DNA from: Chloroflexota bacterium
GTDB taxonomy: Bacteria > Chloroflexota > Anaerolineae > Anaerolineales > UBA11579
Assembly (NCBI GenBank): GCA_016191875.1
Contig: JACPVG010000036.1
Span: 248,001-312,000, forward strand
Length of the DNA stretch: 64,000 nucleotides
Reading direction: 5' to 3'
Part shown: positions 33,958-42,592 of the stretch, in pieces
Layout of the letters: the number at the start of each line of letters is the position of its first letter
Position numbering within the stretch: the first letter of the stretch is position 1
The notes under the pieces: model-generated
Told to the model about the DNA's origin: nothing
Seen by the model: only the letters and a program-made list of their open reading frames with translations
The model's database searches: none
Program-made: the position numbers and the translations under genes

Positions 33958-34812
33958 TTACTCGCGTTCCCCCGTCACTTTTATCCAGGTTTCTTTGTAA
34001 TACAGGGCGTCGTTTTCCATCTCCGGGCTTTCGCACAGCATACGCCCGCCGCAGCCCAGATCGTGCAAAGCCCTGAACAGGGCCTTCACGTTCAGGTCGG
34101 CCTCGCGGGCGGGCAGGTGGTTCTTCTCGCCTTTCTCGGTGTACTCGATTCCGGAAATGTGGCAGGAGAGATTCTTGAGAGATTTCTCCCCCAGTGTTTT
34201 GCGGTAGGTTTCCAGTTCGGCGCGCCATTCTTCGGTTGTGTTCAGGCTGCCGTCGCCGCGCCGGGCGTGCAGATGGGCGAAGTCTACACAGGGCAACACG
34301 CCTTTAATTGCCTTCGCCATTTTCAGCGCGTCGTCCAGCGTGCCCAGTTGGGCCTGCTTGCCCATCGTCTCCGGGCGCAGGGTGGCCTGATTGCCGGCGC
34401 GGCGCAGTTCATCCACGCAGCCTTGCAGGCGTTCGATGGCGATGGGCAGCACCTCAGCGGGCGGATTGCCGAAGTACGTGCCGGGGTGGAAGATGATCTC
34501 AGTCGCGCCGGCCAGGTCCCCGTAATGGGCGGCATCCATCAGCCGCTTGCGGCTCTTGGGCCACTCGTCCTTGTCGGCATTGAGGTTGATGAAGTACGGC
34601 GCGTGAACGCTGAGCAGGACGTCGTGCTCTTTGGCAGTCGCGCGGATGTCGGCGCAGGTCTTTTCGGTCACGCGCACCGACTGCACCCAGCCCAGTTCGA
34701 AGGCATCCAGCCCCAGTTCGCGGGTGCGGATGATGGCGCCCACGCTGCCGCCGGGCTTCTTGGGAGTTGAGATGGGCGAGCCGACGGTGCCGAAGCGAAA
34801 CGAGAGGGGCAT
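33958..34812 (-). CDS. Endonuclease IV-like TIM-barrel protein
   Basis: 284 aa. The metal-ligand motifs of the AP endonuclease 2 family are in order: SVHAPYFINL, IIFHPGTYFG, RPETMGK, VDFAHLHARRG, CHISGIEYTEKGEKNHLP and CESPEMENDALYYK. In Nfo these supply the three-zinc site for cutting DNA at abasic sites. The sequence is closest to the archaeal/Chloroflexota deoxyribonuclease IV branch. RBS AGGAG precedes ATG 34812. The uracil-DNA glycosylase follows with a 1-nt gap, which supports a repair role over sugar isomerisation. Confidence 0.9.
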   Translation of the reverse strand: MPLSFRFGTVGSPISTPKKPGGSVGAIIRTRELGLDAFELGWVQSVRVTEKTCADIRATAKEHDVLLSVHAPYFINLNADKDEWPKSRKRLMDAAHYGDLAGATEIIFHPGTYFGNPPAEVLPIAIERLQGCVDELRRAGNQATLRPETMGKQAQLGTLDDALKMAKAIKGVLPCVDFAHLHARRGDGSLNTTEEWRAELETYRKTLGEKSLKNLSCHISGIEYTEKGEKNHLPAREADLNVKALFRALHDLGCGGRMLCESPEMENDALYYKETWIKVTGERE

Positions 34813-34842
34813 AAGAAACTCCTGATGGGTGGGAATGAGGCG

Positions 34843-34848
34843 ATTATA
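34843..34848 (-). promoter_or_regulatory. -10 box of the repair gene pair
   Basis: Minus-strand TATAAT 30 nt before ATG 34812. The nearest -35-like TTGACC is only 14 nt away, so just the -10 is supported. Confidence 0.4.
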
Positions 34849-34863
34849 TCAATCGGGCTGAAG

Positions 34864-34923
34864 GTCAACGAGGTACGGGTCGCTGAGGAACGGGAAAGAC
34901 GATTTCCCTCGTACCTCGTTGAC
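34864..34923 (-). terminator. Two-tier hairpin after dgkA
   Basis: A perfect 14-bp outer stem (34864-34877 with 34910-34923) encloses a 6-bp inner hairpin GGGAAA-GACGA-TTTCCC (34892-34908). It begins 18 nt after the dgkA stop. No T run follows, so it could be an mRNA-stabilising structure or an unrelated palindrome. Confidence 0.5.
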
Positions 34924-34940
34924 GCATCACTCGGTGCCTT

Positions 34941-35321
34941 TTATCTCATTTCGACGAACTTCGCCAGAAGGGGCGGTCCCAGCACCACCAGCCCGATGAT
35001 GGCCGCTACCAGGGCGGCGATGAGCACCGCTGCTGCGCCCACATCCTTGCCGACTTTGGCGAGGGGATGTTTCTCCGGGCTGGCGAGATCCACCACGGCT
35101 TCCAGCGCGGTGTTGAGGAATTCGGCGAACCACACGAACCCGGCCGCCACCACCAGGAACAACCAGTCGTATGCCCCGATGCGCAGCCACAGCCCCAACA
35201 GGGCGGCGGTTACAGTCATCACGGCATGAATCCAGGCGTTGCGCTGGGTGCGCAGGACATGCCACCAGCCGGAGAAGGCGTAGCGGAAGGCAGCCAGGCA
35301 TGAGCGCAAGAAACGGAGCAT
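34941..35321 (-). CDS. dgkA: Diacylglycerol/undecaprenol kinase
   Basis: 126 aa with three membrane helices. The signature EFLNTALEAVVDLASPEKHPLAKVGKDVGAAAVLIAAL is that of the DgkA family. In Gram-positive bacteria these proteins mostly phosphorylate undecaprenol, feeding the lipid carrier of cell-wall synthesis. Catalytic Glu and Asn of ExxNTALE are present. It follows ybeY by 55 nt, the conserved pgpH-ybeY-dgkA order. Confidence 0.94.
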   Translation of the reverse strand: MLRFLRSCLAAFRYAFSGWWHVLRTQRNAWIHAVMTVTAALLGLWLRIGAYDWLFLVVAAGFVWFAEFLNTALEAVVDLASPEKHPLAKVGKDVGAAAVLIAALVAAIIGLVVLGPPLLAKFVEMR

Positions 35322-35376
35322 AGGGATGCAGCCGCCCAGCGCAACAGGCCGTCGCTGGGCGGGTAGGGTATCCGGC

Positions 35377-35829
35377 TTACCCGGCTGGGCGGGCCCTGAC
35401 CCCCAACTCGGTCAGGATGGCATCCTGGGCGGCCCACATGCGGGCTTTCTCGCCCGGCTCGTAATGGTCGTGTTCCAGCAGGTGCAGCACGCCGTGCACT
35501 ACCAGCAGCTGCAACTCTTCGATGACCGGGTGGCCGGCGGCTTCGGCCTGGCTGGCGGCTATCGGGAAGGCGATGAGGATATCGCCAAGATAGGCCGCGC
35601 CGGTTTCCGGGTCCGGGTCGCCGTCCGGGAAGGAGAGCACGTCGGTAGCCGCGTTGTGGCCGAGATACTCCTCGTTCAGGCGGCGCAATTCTTCATCGTC
35701 GGTGACCACAACCGTGAGGCGTGCGCCGGGCGGGGCCTGCTCGTGCGTCAGGGTCGCCTCAACCGCGCGGCGCAACAGATCGGACCTGGCGAGGTCGGCG
35801 TAGCGTTCGTCAATCTTTATCTGAATCAT
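35377..35829 (-). CDS. ybeY: rRNA maturation endoribonuclease YbeY
   Basis: 150 aa. Zn-binding motif HGVLHLLEHDH is intact and TDVLSFPDGDPDPETGAAYLGDILI matches the family. YbeY acts in 16S rRNA 3'-end maturation and 70S quality control. Its ATG overlaps the pgpH stop (ATGA), so it is translated with it. Normal length. Confidence 0.96.
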   Translation of the reverse strand: MIQIKIDERYADLARSDLLRRAVEATLTHEQAPPGARLTVVVTDDEELRRLNEEYLGHNAATDVLSFPDGDPDPETGAAYLGDILIAFPIAASQAEAAGHPVIEELQLLVVHGVLHLLEHDHYEPGEKARMWAAQDAILTELGVRARPAG

Positions 35830-37946
35830 GGCGTCGGCGGCGCTCCCTCATCAGTATCCTCGGCTTTGAGCGGTTCGTCAATATCCGGATAGATGATGCG
35901 CGGGTGGTATACGCCCCGGAGGGTGGCGGTGAACGAATCGATAATGACGTGCAGGTCGTGCATGGTCAGTTCGGTGTGGTCGAGCTCGCCGAGGGCCACG
36001 CGCCGGTCGATGACGCTTTTCACCAGCGCGCGCAGAGCTTCTTCGTTTTCGGGCCGTTCGGCGCGGGTGCGGGCTTCGCAGCCATCGGCCAGCATCACCA
36101 GGGCGGTTTCGCGCGAACGCGGCCGCGGGCCGGGATACATGAATTCAGTTGCATCCACTTTGTTCTTGTCGCCGTTGACTGCTTCAAGGGCTTTGGCGTA
36201 TTGATACTGGGTAACCATCGTGCCGTGGTGTTCTAGGATGAAGTCGATGATGCGTTGCGGCAGGCGGTGCTTGTGCGCCAGTTCCACGCCGTCCGGGACA
36301 TGGCGGATGATGGTCTGGCTGCTTTCCAGCGGAGAGAGATCCTCGTGGGGGTTGCGGCTGCCGGGCACCTGGTTCTCGATGAAGAAATGCGGGTAGCGCG
36401 CCTTGCCGGCATCGTGGTACAACGCGCCGACCCGGGTGAGCAGGGCGTCGGCTTCGATCAGTTCCGCCGCCTGTTCGCTGAGGTTGGCGATCAACAGGCT
36501 ATGCTGGTACGTGCCGGGCGCGCTGCGCAGGATGAACTGGAGCAGGGGATGGTCAGGGCGCGAGATCTCCAACAACTGCAGGCTGGTGGTCACACCCAGG
36601 AATTGCGCCAGCACGAACTGCAGGATGAGCGCCAGGCTGGCCGAGGCGATGCCATTTAGGAAAGCCGCGCCGGTCAGCGTCATCAGGCCGAGCACATCCG
36701 TGGCCGGGTCGGTCAGGCGGAAACTGAGGACAATCGCCATGCCGGCCGCGCCGGCCGCCGTCCCGGCTCGGAAGAAAGCCGAGAGGCGCTCGGCGCGCTG
36801 CAACAGGAGCATTCCCATCAAACTGCTGAAGATGTAGAGCAGGGTGAGTTCAAGGCTGTAAGGCAGGTTATAGGCCGCCAGCACGCTGAGCGGAATGCCA
36901 AAAGCCAGGCCGGCCTGGGCGCTGAACAGCGAAGTGACCAGAAGGCTATACGAGGCCAGCGGGAACAGGTAGGGGATGACTGTGCGGTTGGGCAGCAACA
37001 GACGGGCGGCGTACAAATACACGAGGAAGAGCACCGCCATCAACAGCAGGCGGCGGGTGTCCTCAAGCAGTTTGCGCCGGTTGCGCAGGTAGAGGGCCAT
37101 GTAGGCCAGGCACACGCCCAGCAGGGTCAGGGCGCTGGTCTGCTCCTGCCAGCGCGGCTCCGGGCGCACCAGTCCCAGTTCGCGCAGGGCCTCCAGATGG
37201 GCCTCGGTGACCACCTGGCCGCGGCGGATGACGGTCTCGTTGGCGACGTAGGTGCGCAGCACGGGCGGCACACCCTGGCGGGCTTCTTCGCGATGGGCCT
37301 CAGTGAGTTCATCGCTGTAAAAACTGTTGGGGGCCACGAAGGCCGTCACCAGCGCGGCGACCAGTTCGGCCTGATCTTCCGGCAAAGAGAGGCTCACCAG
37401 GGCCGGCACGCTCTGGCGGGCGTCTTCCAGGAGGTCTTCGCGCACCGTGCTGCGCATCAATTGCTCCAGGACCACAATGGCTTCCTGCTGTACGCTCTGC
37501 CAGGCGGCCTCGCTGAGCGCCAGCAGCCCCTCAGCCTGGTCTTCGCTCAGGCGCACGTCTTCCAGGGCGGCCAGGTCGGCCAGCTTCTGTTCGGGGGTGG
37601 CGTAGACGTCGGCGCGCACGTTGGCGATGAAGGTCAGGGCGGCGCGCAATCGCCCGACCTGGGCGCGCGCCACGCTGGCCTCCGGGGCGCCGTATTCGGG
37701 CGCGACCGCGCTGGCCGCCAGGTCACGCTGCTGGCGGGTGAGGGCCTCACTCTCGTAGGTGATGCTGCGCGGGGCAAGGATGTCCTGCGGGGCGGCGTCG
37801 CCCACCTGCAAATCGAGCGTGGCCGGGCGGGCCGCAAACGGCACCAGCAGGGCGATGGCCGCCAGGCCGGCGGTCGCCAGGAGGAGTAGCAACAGAAAGA
37901 CGTTGCGGCGCGAGGGCCAGCGGAAACGCGGCTGGGCGTCCGTCAT
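35826..37946 (-). CDS. pgpH: 7TM-HD family c-di-AMP phosphodiesterase
   Basis: 706 aa. One N-terminal helix (RRNVFLLLLLLATAGLAAIALLV), an extracellular 7TMR-HDED domain (about 40-300), seven membrane helices, then a cytosolic HD domain with LYHDAGKARYPHFFIENQ, RHVPDGVELAHKHRLP and DFILEHHGT. This is the layout of PgpH, which breaks down cyclic di-AMP. ATG 37946 is taken; the frame extends to 38003 but the family starts here and GGAGG lies upstream. The gene neighbours yqeY, ybeY and dgkA as in many Firmicutes. Confidence 0.94.
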   Translation of the reverse strand: MTDAQPRFRWPSRRNVFLLLLLLATAGLAAIALLVPFAARPATLDLQVGDAAPQDILAPRSITYESEALTRQQRDLAASAVAPEYGAPEASVARAQVGRLRAALTFIANVRADVYATPEQKLADLAALEDVRLSEDQAEGLLALSEAAWQSVQQEAIVVLEQLMRSTVREDLLEDARQSVPALVSLSLPEDQAELVAALVTAFVAPNSFYSDELTEAHREEARQGVPPVLRTYVANETVIRRGQVVTEAHLEALRELGLVRPEPRWQEQTSALTLLGVCLAYMALYLRNRRKLLEDTRRLLLMAVLFLVYLYAARLLLPNRTVIPYLFPLASYSLLVTSLFSAQAGLAFGIPLSVLAAYNLPYSLELTLLYIFSSLMGMLLLQRAERLSAFFRAGTAAGAAGMAIVLSFRLTDPATDVLGLMTLTGAAFLNGIASASLALILQFVLAQFLGVTTSLQLLEISRPDHPLLQFILRSAPGTYQHSLLIANLSEQAAELIEADALLTRVGALYHDAGKARYPHFFIENQVPGSRNPHEDLSPLESSQTIIRHVPDGVELAHKHRLPQRIIDFILEHHGTMVTQYQYAKALEAVNGDKNKVDATEFMYPGPRPRSRETALVMLADGCEARTRAERPENEEALRALVKSVIDRRVALGELDHTELTMHDLHVIIDSFTATLRGVYHPRIIYPDIDEPLKAEDTDEGAPPTP

Positions 37947-37956
37947 CCGTGGGGGC

Positions 37957-38403
37957 TTAGCCTCCCAGCAGCCGGCGCACCAGCGCGCTGACCTGGCCGC
38001 CATCGGCGCGGCCTTTGGTCTGGGGCGTGACGAGCTTCATCACCGCGCCCATGTCGGCGGGCGTGGACGCGCCGGCTTCGGCGATGGCGGCCCGCACGAT
38101 GGCTTCCAGTTCTTCGGCGCTCAACCCCTTGGGCAGGAAGCTTTCCAGGATGGCCATTTCAGCTTCGGCGGCAGCCACCAGGTCCGGTCGGTTGGCGCGC
38201 TCGGCGTCGGCGATCGATTCACGGCGCGATTTGACTTCTTTTTGAATCACGCCCAGGGTTTCGCCGTCGTCCAGTTCGCGGCCCTTTTCCACTTCGGCCA
38301 GTTTGATGGCGGAAAGCACCAGCCGCAGCGGGATCTTCCGGCCGCTGTCGCTTGCCTTCATGGCCTCTGTCAGGGCCTGGTTAAGGGTTTCTTTTACGCT
38401 CAT
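37957..38403 (-). CDS. yqeY: YqeY/GatB C-terminal-like protein
   Basis: 148 aa. MSVKETLNQALTEAMKASD, RLVLSAIKLAEVEKGRELDDGETLGVIQKEVKSRRESI and LESFLPKGLSAEELEAIVRAAIAEAG are typical of YqeY, which resembles the tail of the GatB amidotransferase subunit and may bind tRNA. It leads the pgpH-ybeY-dgkA group, 10 nt before pgpH. TATAAT lies 6 nt before the ATG with no Shine-Dalgarno, so the message is probably leaderless. Confidence 0.93.
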   Translation of the reverse strand: MSVKETLNQALTEAMKASDSGRKIPLRLVLSAIKLAEVEKGRELDDGETLGVIQKEVKSRRESIADAERANRPDLVAAAEAEMAILESFLPKGLSAEELEAIVRAAIAEAGASTPADMGAVMKLVTPQTKGRADGGQVSALVRRLLGG

Positions 38404-38409
38404 GAGATG

Positions 38410-38415
38410 ATTATA
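38410..38415 (-). promoter_or_regulatory. -10 box of yqeY, 6 nt from the ATG
   Basis: Minus-strand TATAAT followed by CATCTC and ATG 38403. The same arrangement, TATAAT-CATCCC-ATG, is at 45286-45298. Confidence 0.6.
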
Positions 38416-38486
38416 CCTTTCGGGCAGTCTTGAGGTCTGGATGTCCTGAGGCCGGACTTCTCGACCTCCAGACTTCCAGACATCTC

Positions 38487-38840
38487 TTACCCCATCGGGT
38501 GCTGCATGCGCTGGCCGCCCAGCAGGTGCATGTGCAGGTGGGGAATCTCCTGGCGGCCGTGCGGGCCGGTGTTGAGGATCAGGCGGTAGCCGTCCCGGGC
38601 GATGCCCTCAGCGGCGGCGATGCGCGGCACAACCGCGAACAGACGGGCGCTGAGCTCGGCATCCGCTTCGGTGACCGCGTTGTTGTCCGGGATGTGCTGG
38701 CGTGGCACGATGAGGACGTGCACGGGCGCGGCGGGACGGATATCGCGGAAAGCCACCAGCAGGTCGTCTTCATAGACCTGGGCGCTCGGCAGTTCGCCGG
38801 CGATGATCTTGCAGAAGATGCACTCGGGGTCGCGGTCCAT
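38487..38840 (-). CDS. hinT: HIT family nucleotide phosphoramidase
   Basis: 117 aa. The catalytic triad motif HLHMHLL is intact, and CIFCKIIAGELPSAQVYEDD is the standard N-terminus. HinT-type enzymes hydrolyse adenosine 5'-phosphoramidates and adenylates. ATG 38840 is preceded by GAGGAG; a longer frame to 38861 is rejected. Not evidently in an operon with the flanking genes. Confidence 0.95.
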   Translation of the reverse strand: MDRDPECIFCKIIAGELPSAQVYEDDLLVAFRDIRPAAPVHVLIVPRQHIPDNNAVTEADAELSARLFAVVPRIAAAEGIARDGYRLILNTGPHGRQEIPHLHMHLLGGQRMQHPMG

Positions 38841-38897
38841 CGGCTTCTCCTCTGGAATCACTCTCGTTTCCCCTTATTTTACGGGAATCTGGAGCAA

Positions 38898-40199
38898 TTA
38901 GCCGATTTGCAGGCTGTCAGGCAGGCGCAGGATGTGGCCCGTCAGGCCGTCGGGCGCGGCGGCCGCCAGCCAGGTCGGCGTGATCTGGTTCCAGACCGGC
39001 TGGGGCGCGACCGCGCTCACTCGCAGGTAGTTATCGGTCAGGCCCGAAAGCCGCCAGCCCAGTTCGGGTTCCGGCTGAATGCCCTCCCACAGCACGTCCA
39101 ATTCTGCGCCGATGAACCCGGCCTGGTAGCGGCGCGCCGACCCGGCCACGATAGCCCGCAAGGCGGCAGCGCGGGCTTTGCGTTCGGTGGGCGGTACGGG
39201 GTCCGGCATGCGCGCCGCGGCGGTGCCTTCGCGTTCGGAATAGGGGAAGACGTGCGCGCCGGCGAACTCCATTTTCTCCGCGAATGCCAGCGTCTCTGCG
39301 AATTCCTCTGCGGTCTCGCCCGGAAAACCGGCGATGATGTCGGTGGTGACGGCTACGCCGGGAATGCGCTGGCGGGCGGCAGCCACGAGCGCGGCGAACC
39401 CGCTTGGCGTGGTCTTGCGGGCCATGCGCCGCAGGGTAGCCGCGCTGCCGGATTGCAGCGGCAGGTGCAGGTGGCGGCACAGGCGCGCGTCCTGCCACAG
39501 GTCGAAAAAAGCCGGGTCGAGGTCCCAGGGTTCGAGCGAGGACAGGCGCAGGCGGGGGACATCCACCTGGTCGAGGATTTGAGTCACGAGGGCCTTCAGG
39601 TGAACTGGCCGGCCGAAGTCCTGACCCCATGAGCCGAGGTGCACGCCGGTGAGCACGGCTTCCTGAGCCCCGCCCTGGACGGCAGCACGCACGCCGGCGA
39701 TGACTTCTTCTGCCGGGCGGCTGCGGCCCGCGCCGCGCGCCACGCTGGTGACGCAGAAGGTGCATTTGTTGTCGCAGCCGTCCTGGGCTTTGATGTAGGC
39801 GCGCGTCTTGTGGCGGCTGCCGGGAATCGGCTGGCGCTGGGCGGGTTCAAGGTCGAATTCGGGTATCTCGATCTGCAGCAGGTCGGGCACCAGCCGATCT
39901 TTGGCAGAGTTGGGGACGACGCGCGCCACGCCCGCTAGGCGGCTGACCGCTTCGGGTTCCAGCGTTGCCAGGCAGCCGGTGACGACGATCTGGTCTACGC
40001 CGGCGCGGTGCGCCTGGCGGATCTTCTGGCGCGAGTCCGCGGCAGCGGCGGCGGTGACGGCGCAGGTGTTGAGCACCATCAACTCGGCGTCAGCCATTTC
40101 GGCCACCAGCGTGTGGCCGGCTCGGCGGAACTGGCGGGCGCAGGCTTCGATCTCGCTCTGGTTCAGGCGGCAGCCAATGCTGTCCAGGCAGACCTTCAT
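38898..40199 (-). CDS. mtaB: tRNA t6A37 methylthiotransferase MtaB
   Basis: 433 aa. The UPF0004 domain has MKVCLDSIGCRLNQSEIEACARQF, VLNTCAVTAAA and VTGCLA (three cluster ligands). The radical-SAM CxxxCxxC is in DGCDNKCTFCVTSVARG, and a TRAM domain is at the C-terminus. GCRLNQSE is the MtaB branch rather than MiaB or RimO. It turns t6A into ms2t6A at position 37 of ANN-decoding tRNAs. TAAACT is 7 nt before the ATG with no Shine-Dalgarno. Confidence 0.95.
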   Translation of the reverse strand: MKVCLDSIGCRLNQSEIEACARQFRRAGHTLVAEMADAELMVLNTCAVTAAAAADSRQKIRQAHRAGVDQIVVTGCLATLEPEAVSRLAGVARVVPNSAKDRLVPDLLQIEIPEFDLEPAQRQPIPGSRHKTRAYIKAQDGCDNKCTFCVTSVARGAGRSRPAEEVIAGVRAAVQGGAQEAVLTGVHLGSWGQDFGRPVHLKALVTQILDQVDVPRLRLSSLEPWDLDPAFFDLWQDARLCRHLHLPLQSGSAATLRRMARKTTPSGFAALVAAARQRIPGVAVTTDIIAGFPGETAEEFAETLAFAEKMEFAGAHVFPYSEREGTAAARMPDPVPPTERKARAAALRAIVAGSARRYQAGFIGAELDVLWEGIQPEPELGWRLSGLTDNYLRVSAVAPQPVWNQITPTWLAAAAPDGLTGHILRLPDSLQIG

Positions 40200-40206
40200 G
40201 CCGGGT

Positions 40207-40212
40207 AGTTTA
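40207..40212 (-). promoter_or_regulatory. Possible -10 box of mtaB, 7 nt from the ATG
   Basis: Minus-strand TAAACT followed by 7 nt and ATG 40199. The -35 position falls in the terminator hairpin of the upstream gene, which weakens the case. Confidence 0.35.
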
Positions 40213-40219
40213 ACCGATA

Positions 40220-40255
40220 AACAAAACCTCCCGCGAGAGAGGTTCTCGCGGGAGG
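40220..40255 (-). terminator. Terminator of the lipoprotein gene at 40278
   Basis: A perfect 12-bp stem, CCTCCCGCGAGA (40227-40238) with 40244-40255, loop of 5. On the minus strand it is followed by TTTTGTTT. It starts 23 nt after the lipoprotein stop. Confidence 0.85.
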
Positions 40256-40277
40256 CTGGGTAGCCAGGTCGCGCCGG

Positions 40278-40955
40278 TTACGGCTGGCGAACGACGAAGT
40301 TATCGAACAGGATGGTGGTATTGGGGGCGCTGAAGGTGCCGGCCATCAGCCCGCCGTCGCCGCTGGCGATGTCGCTGTCGGTCACTTCGAGCAGGGTGGT
40401 GCCGTTGACGACCAGGCGCAGGGTGCTGCCGATGCATTCTGCGCGCAGCCGATTGGTGGCGTTGCCCTGGTTGATGGCGTCGCTGTAATCCATGCCGTCA
40501 ATGCCGATGAAGGCCAGTTCGCTGGAACCCTGGTAGCGCTTGCGGATGCCGTAGTAGCCGTCGCTGGAGATGACCAGGACATAGTAGTTGTCTACGTCGC
40601 GGTGGCGGCAGATGATGCCGTAGTTGTTGTCATCGTCGGTATCCACTTCCGGGGTGCCGCCGGATTTGGTGGCATCGACTTCAATGATGACGTCGGTGAA
40701 GTCACGGCCGGGGTTGGCCCAGAAGAGGTAGGTGTCGATGAGGACGGTGATGGCATACTGGTCGTTGGCGTAGTCGGTGCTGCCGCTGGAGTCGCTGTAG
40801 CGGTCCCAGCCGCTGGAGGTGTTGGAGAAGTCATCCTGGAACAGGATGCTGGCATCTCCACCACCTCCGTCGCCGGTGCTGGCACTGAAGGAGCAGGCCA
40901 GGGCGACGACGGCAAGGGCGGCGATGAATATGAACAGGCGCGAATTGGGTTTCAT
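40278..40955 (-). CDS. Lipoprotein with DFS-SGW domain
   Basis: 225 aa. Lipobox VVALAC near residue 21, a Gly/Asp-rich linker, then a domain of about 190 residues: FQDDFSNTSSGWDRYSDSSG, YGIICRHRDVDNYYVLVISSDGYYGIRKR, NRLRAECIGSTLRLVVNGTTLLEVTD and GGLMAGTFSAPNTTILFDNF. This has the look of a concanavalin-like jelly roll (LamG/DUF1080 type) that could bind carbohydrate. GAGGAG precedes ATG 40955; the frame to 41006 is rejected. It is about as close to the 60.0 kb gene as a direct paralogue. Confidence 0.82.
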   Translation of the reverse strand: MKPNSRLFIFIAALAVVALACSFSASTGDGGGGDASILFQDDFSNTSSGWDRYSDSSGSTDYANDQYAITVLIDTYLFWANPGRDFTDVIIEVDATKSGGTPEVDTDDDNNYGIICRHRDVDNYYVLVISSDGYYGIRKRYQGSSELAFIGIDGMDYSDAINQGNATNRLRAECIGSTLRLVVNGTTLLEVTDSDIASGDGGLMAGTFSAPNTTILFDNFVVRQP

Positions 40956-41120
40956 GAAGGATCTCCTCTCATTGAACGGGTAAAAGGCGTTGCGCGATTG
41001 TAACATGGCGGCGATATATGGTAACTGGCAACTCGCAATGGGTAATCGGGGGCGGGTTTCTCCGGCGCCTGTGTCTGGCGAAGGCAGAAAAAGGGTGCTA
41101 TAACCGGGCGGACACTGGCG

Positions 41121-42590
41121 ATGAACTTCCTTTCATGGCAATTTGCGCTTTTTCTGGCGCTGGCGGCCGCGGCGGCCTACCGGCTGCCGGGGCGCTGGCG
41201 GGCGGTCTGGCTGCTGGCGGCCAGCGCCTTCTTCTACCTCACGTGGGGCGCCGACCACCTGGCGCTGCTGGCGGTCTGCGGGCTGGCGGGTTATGCCGGC
41301 GGGCGCGGGATGCAGCCGGCCGAGGGCCGGGCGCGCCAGGCATGGCTGGCTCTTGGGCTGGCCGTGCCCCTGGGTCTGCTGGCCCTGTTCAAGTATTTCG
41401 ATTTTCTGGCCGGTGCGGCCGAAGACCTTCTGGGTCTGGCAGGCATGGCGTGGAGACTGCCGCGCCTGGGCCTGGCGCTTCCGGCGGGAATCTCGTTCTA
41501 CACGTTCCTGCTGGCAGGCTACTTGCTGGATGTGTACCGGCGGCGCGTCCAGCCGGAAACCGGCGTGAGCGTTTTTGCGCTGTTCGTTTCGTTCTTCCCG
41601 CCGCTCATCGCCGGGCCGATAGGTCGGGCGGGGAGGATGCTGCCGCAGTTCCAGGCAGGCCGGCAGGCTCTGCCTGTGGAGATGACCGCCGGCCTGCGCC
41701 TGATTCTATGGGGCGTGTTCAAGAAACTGGTCATCGCCGACCGGCTGTCTTTGTATGTGAATGCGGTCTACAGCCAACCTGCGGGCGCCCACCCGCTGCA
41801 AGTCCTGCTGGCGACGTACTTCTTCGCCTTCCAGATCTACTGCGACTTTTCTGCCTATTCGGACATCGCCATTGGGGCGGCGCGTCTGCTGGGCTTTGAC
41901 CTGATGCAGAACTTCCGGCGGCCGTACCTGGCGACTTCGATTCAGGAGTTCTGGGGCCGCTGGCACATTTCGCTGACCACCTGGTTTCGAGATTATCTCT
42001 ATCTACCGGCGGTGCGCGCCCGCATGGCGGGCGGCGGCGACCCGGCGCGCCTCAAACTCACCGATTACCACATCGTACTCATCTTCCTTTTGAGCGGGCT
42101 GTGGCACGGCGCCGGGTGGACGTTCATCCTGTGGGGCGGGCTGCACGGCCTGTACCTGCTGGCTGCCAACTGGCGGGCGGCGCTTTCCGTTCGCCTGGGC
42201 CGCGCAGCCCAGCCTCCACAGGGCTGGCGCAGGGCGCTCGCTATGTTGCTTACCTTCCACCTCGTCTTGCTCACCTGGGTGTTCTTCCGGGCCGCCTCCG
42301 TCGGCGAGGCGGCGATGCTGATTGGCTCGCTGACCGATTGGTCAGGATTCCCGGGTCTGGATGTAATCCTTGGGCCGCTGGGCGCGGCCGGCTTCGCGCT
42401 CGCCCTGGCCGGGGTGGCGTTGCTGTTCGCCGTCGAAATCTGGATCGAGCGGCGCGGCGCGGCCGATTTCGATGACGCGCTGGCGGGTCTGGGCGCGCCG
42501 GCGCGCTGGGCCGCGTATTATGGGCTGGCGGCGCTCACTCTGCTCTTCGGCGTGTTTGCCGAATCAACCTTTATCTATTTCCAGTTCTGA
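41121..42590 (+). CDS. MBOAT family O-acyltransferase
   Basis: 489 aa with about 11 membrane helices. MBOAT signatures: FVSFFPPLIAGPIGRAGRMLPQF, YCDFSAYSDIAIGAARLLGFDLMQNFRRPY, EFWGRWHISLTTWFRDYLYLP and the catalytic His in LLSGLWHGAGWTFILWGGLHG. It is of the AlgI/DltB type, moving acyl groups across the membrane onto cell-surface polymers. The next gene starts 2 nt later and looks like its extracytoplasmic SGNH partner. A TATAAC with an extended TG-C at 41099 may be the -10. Confidence 0.94.
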   Translation: MNFLSWQFALFLALAAAAAYRLPGRWRAVWLLAASAFFYLTWGADHLALLAVCGLAGYAGGRGMQPAEGRARQAWLALGLAVPLGLLALFKYFDFLAGAAEDLLGLAGMAWRLPRLGLALPAGISFYTFLLAGYLLDVYRRRVQPETGVSVFALFVSFFPPLIAGPIGRAGRMLPQFQAGRQALPVEMTAGLRLILWGVFKKLVIADRLSLYVNAVYSQPAGAHPLQVLLATYFFAFQIYCDFSAYSDIAIGAARLLGFDLMQNFRRPYLATSIQEFWGRWHISLTTWFRDYLYLPAVRARMAGGGDPARLKLTDYHIVLIFLLSGLWHGAGWTFILWGGLHGLYLLAANWRAALSVRLGRAAQPPQGWRRALAMLLTFHLVLLTWVFFRAASVGEAAMLIGSLTDWSGFPGLDVILGPLGAAGFALALAGVALLFAVEIWIERRGAADFDDALAGLGAPARWAAYYGLAALTLLFGVFAESTFIYFQF

Positions 42591-42592
42591 CG

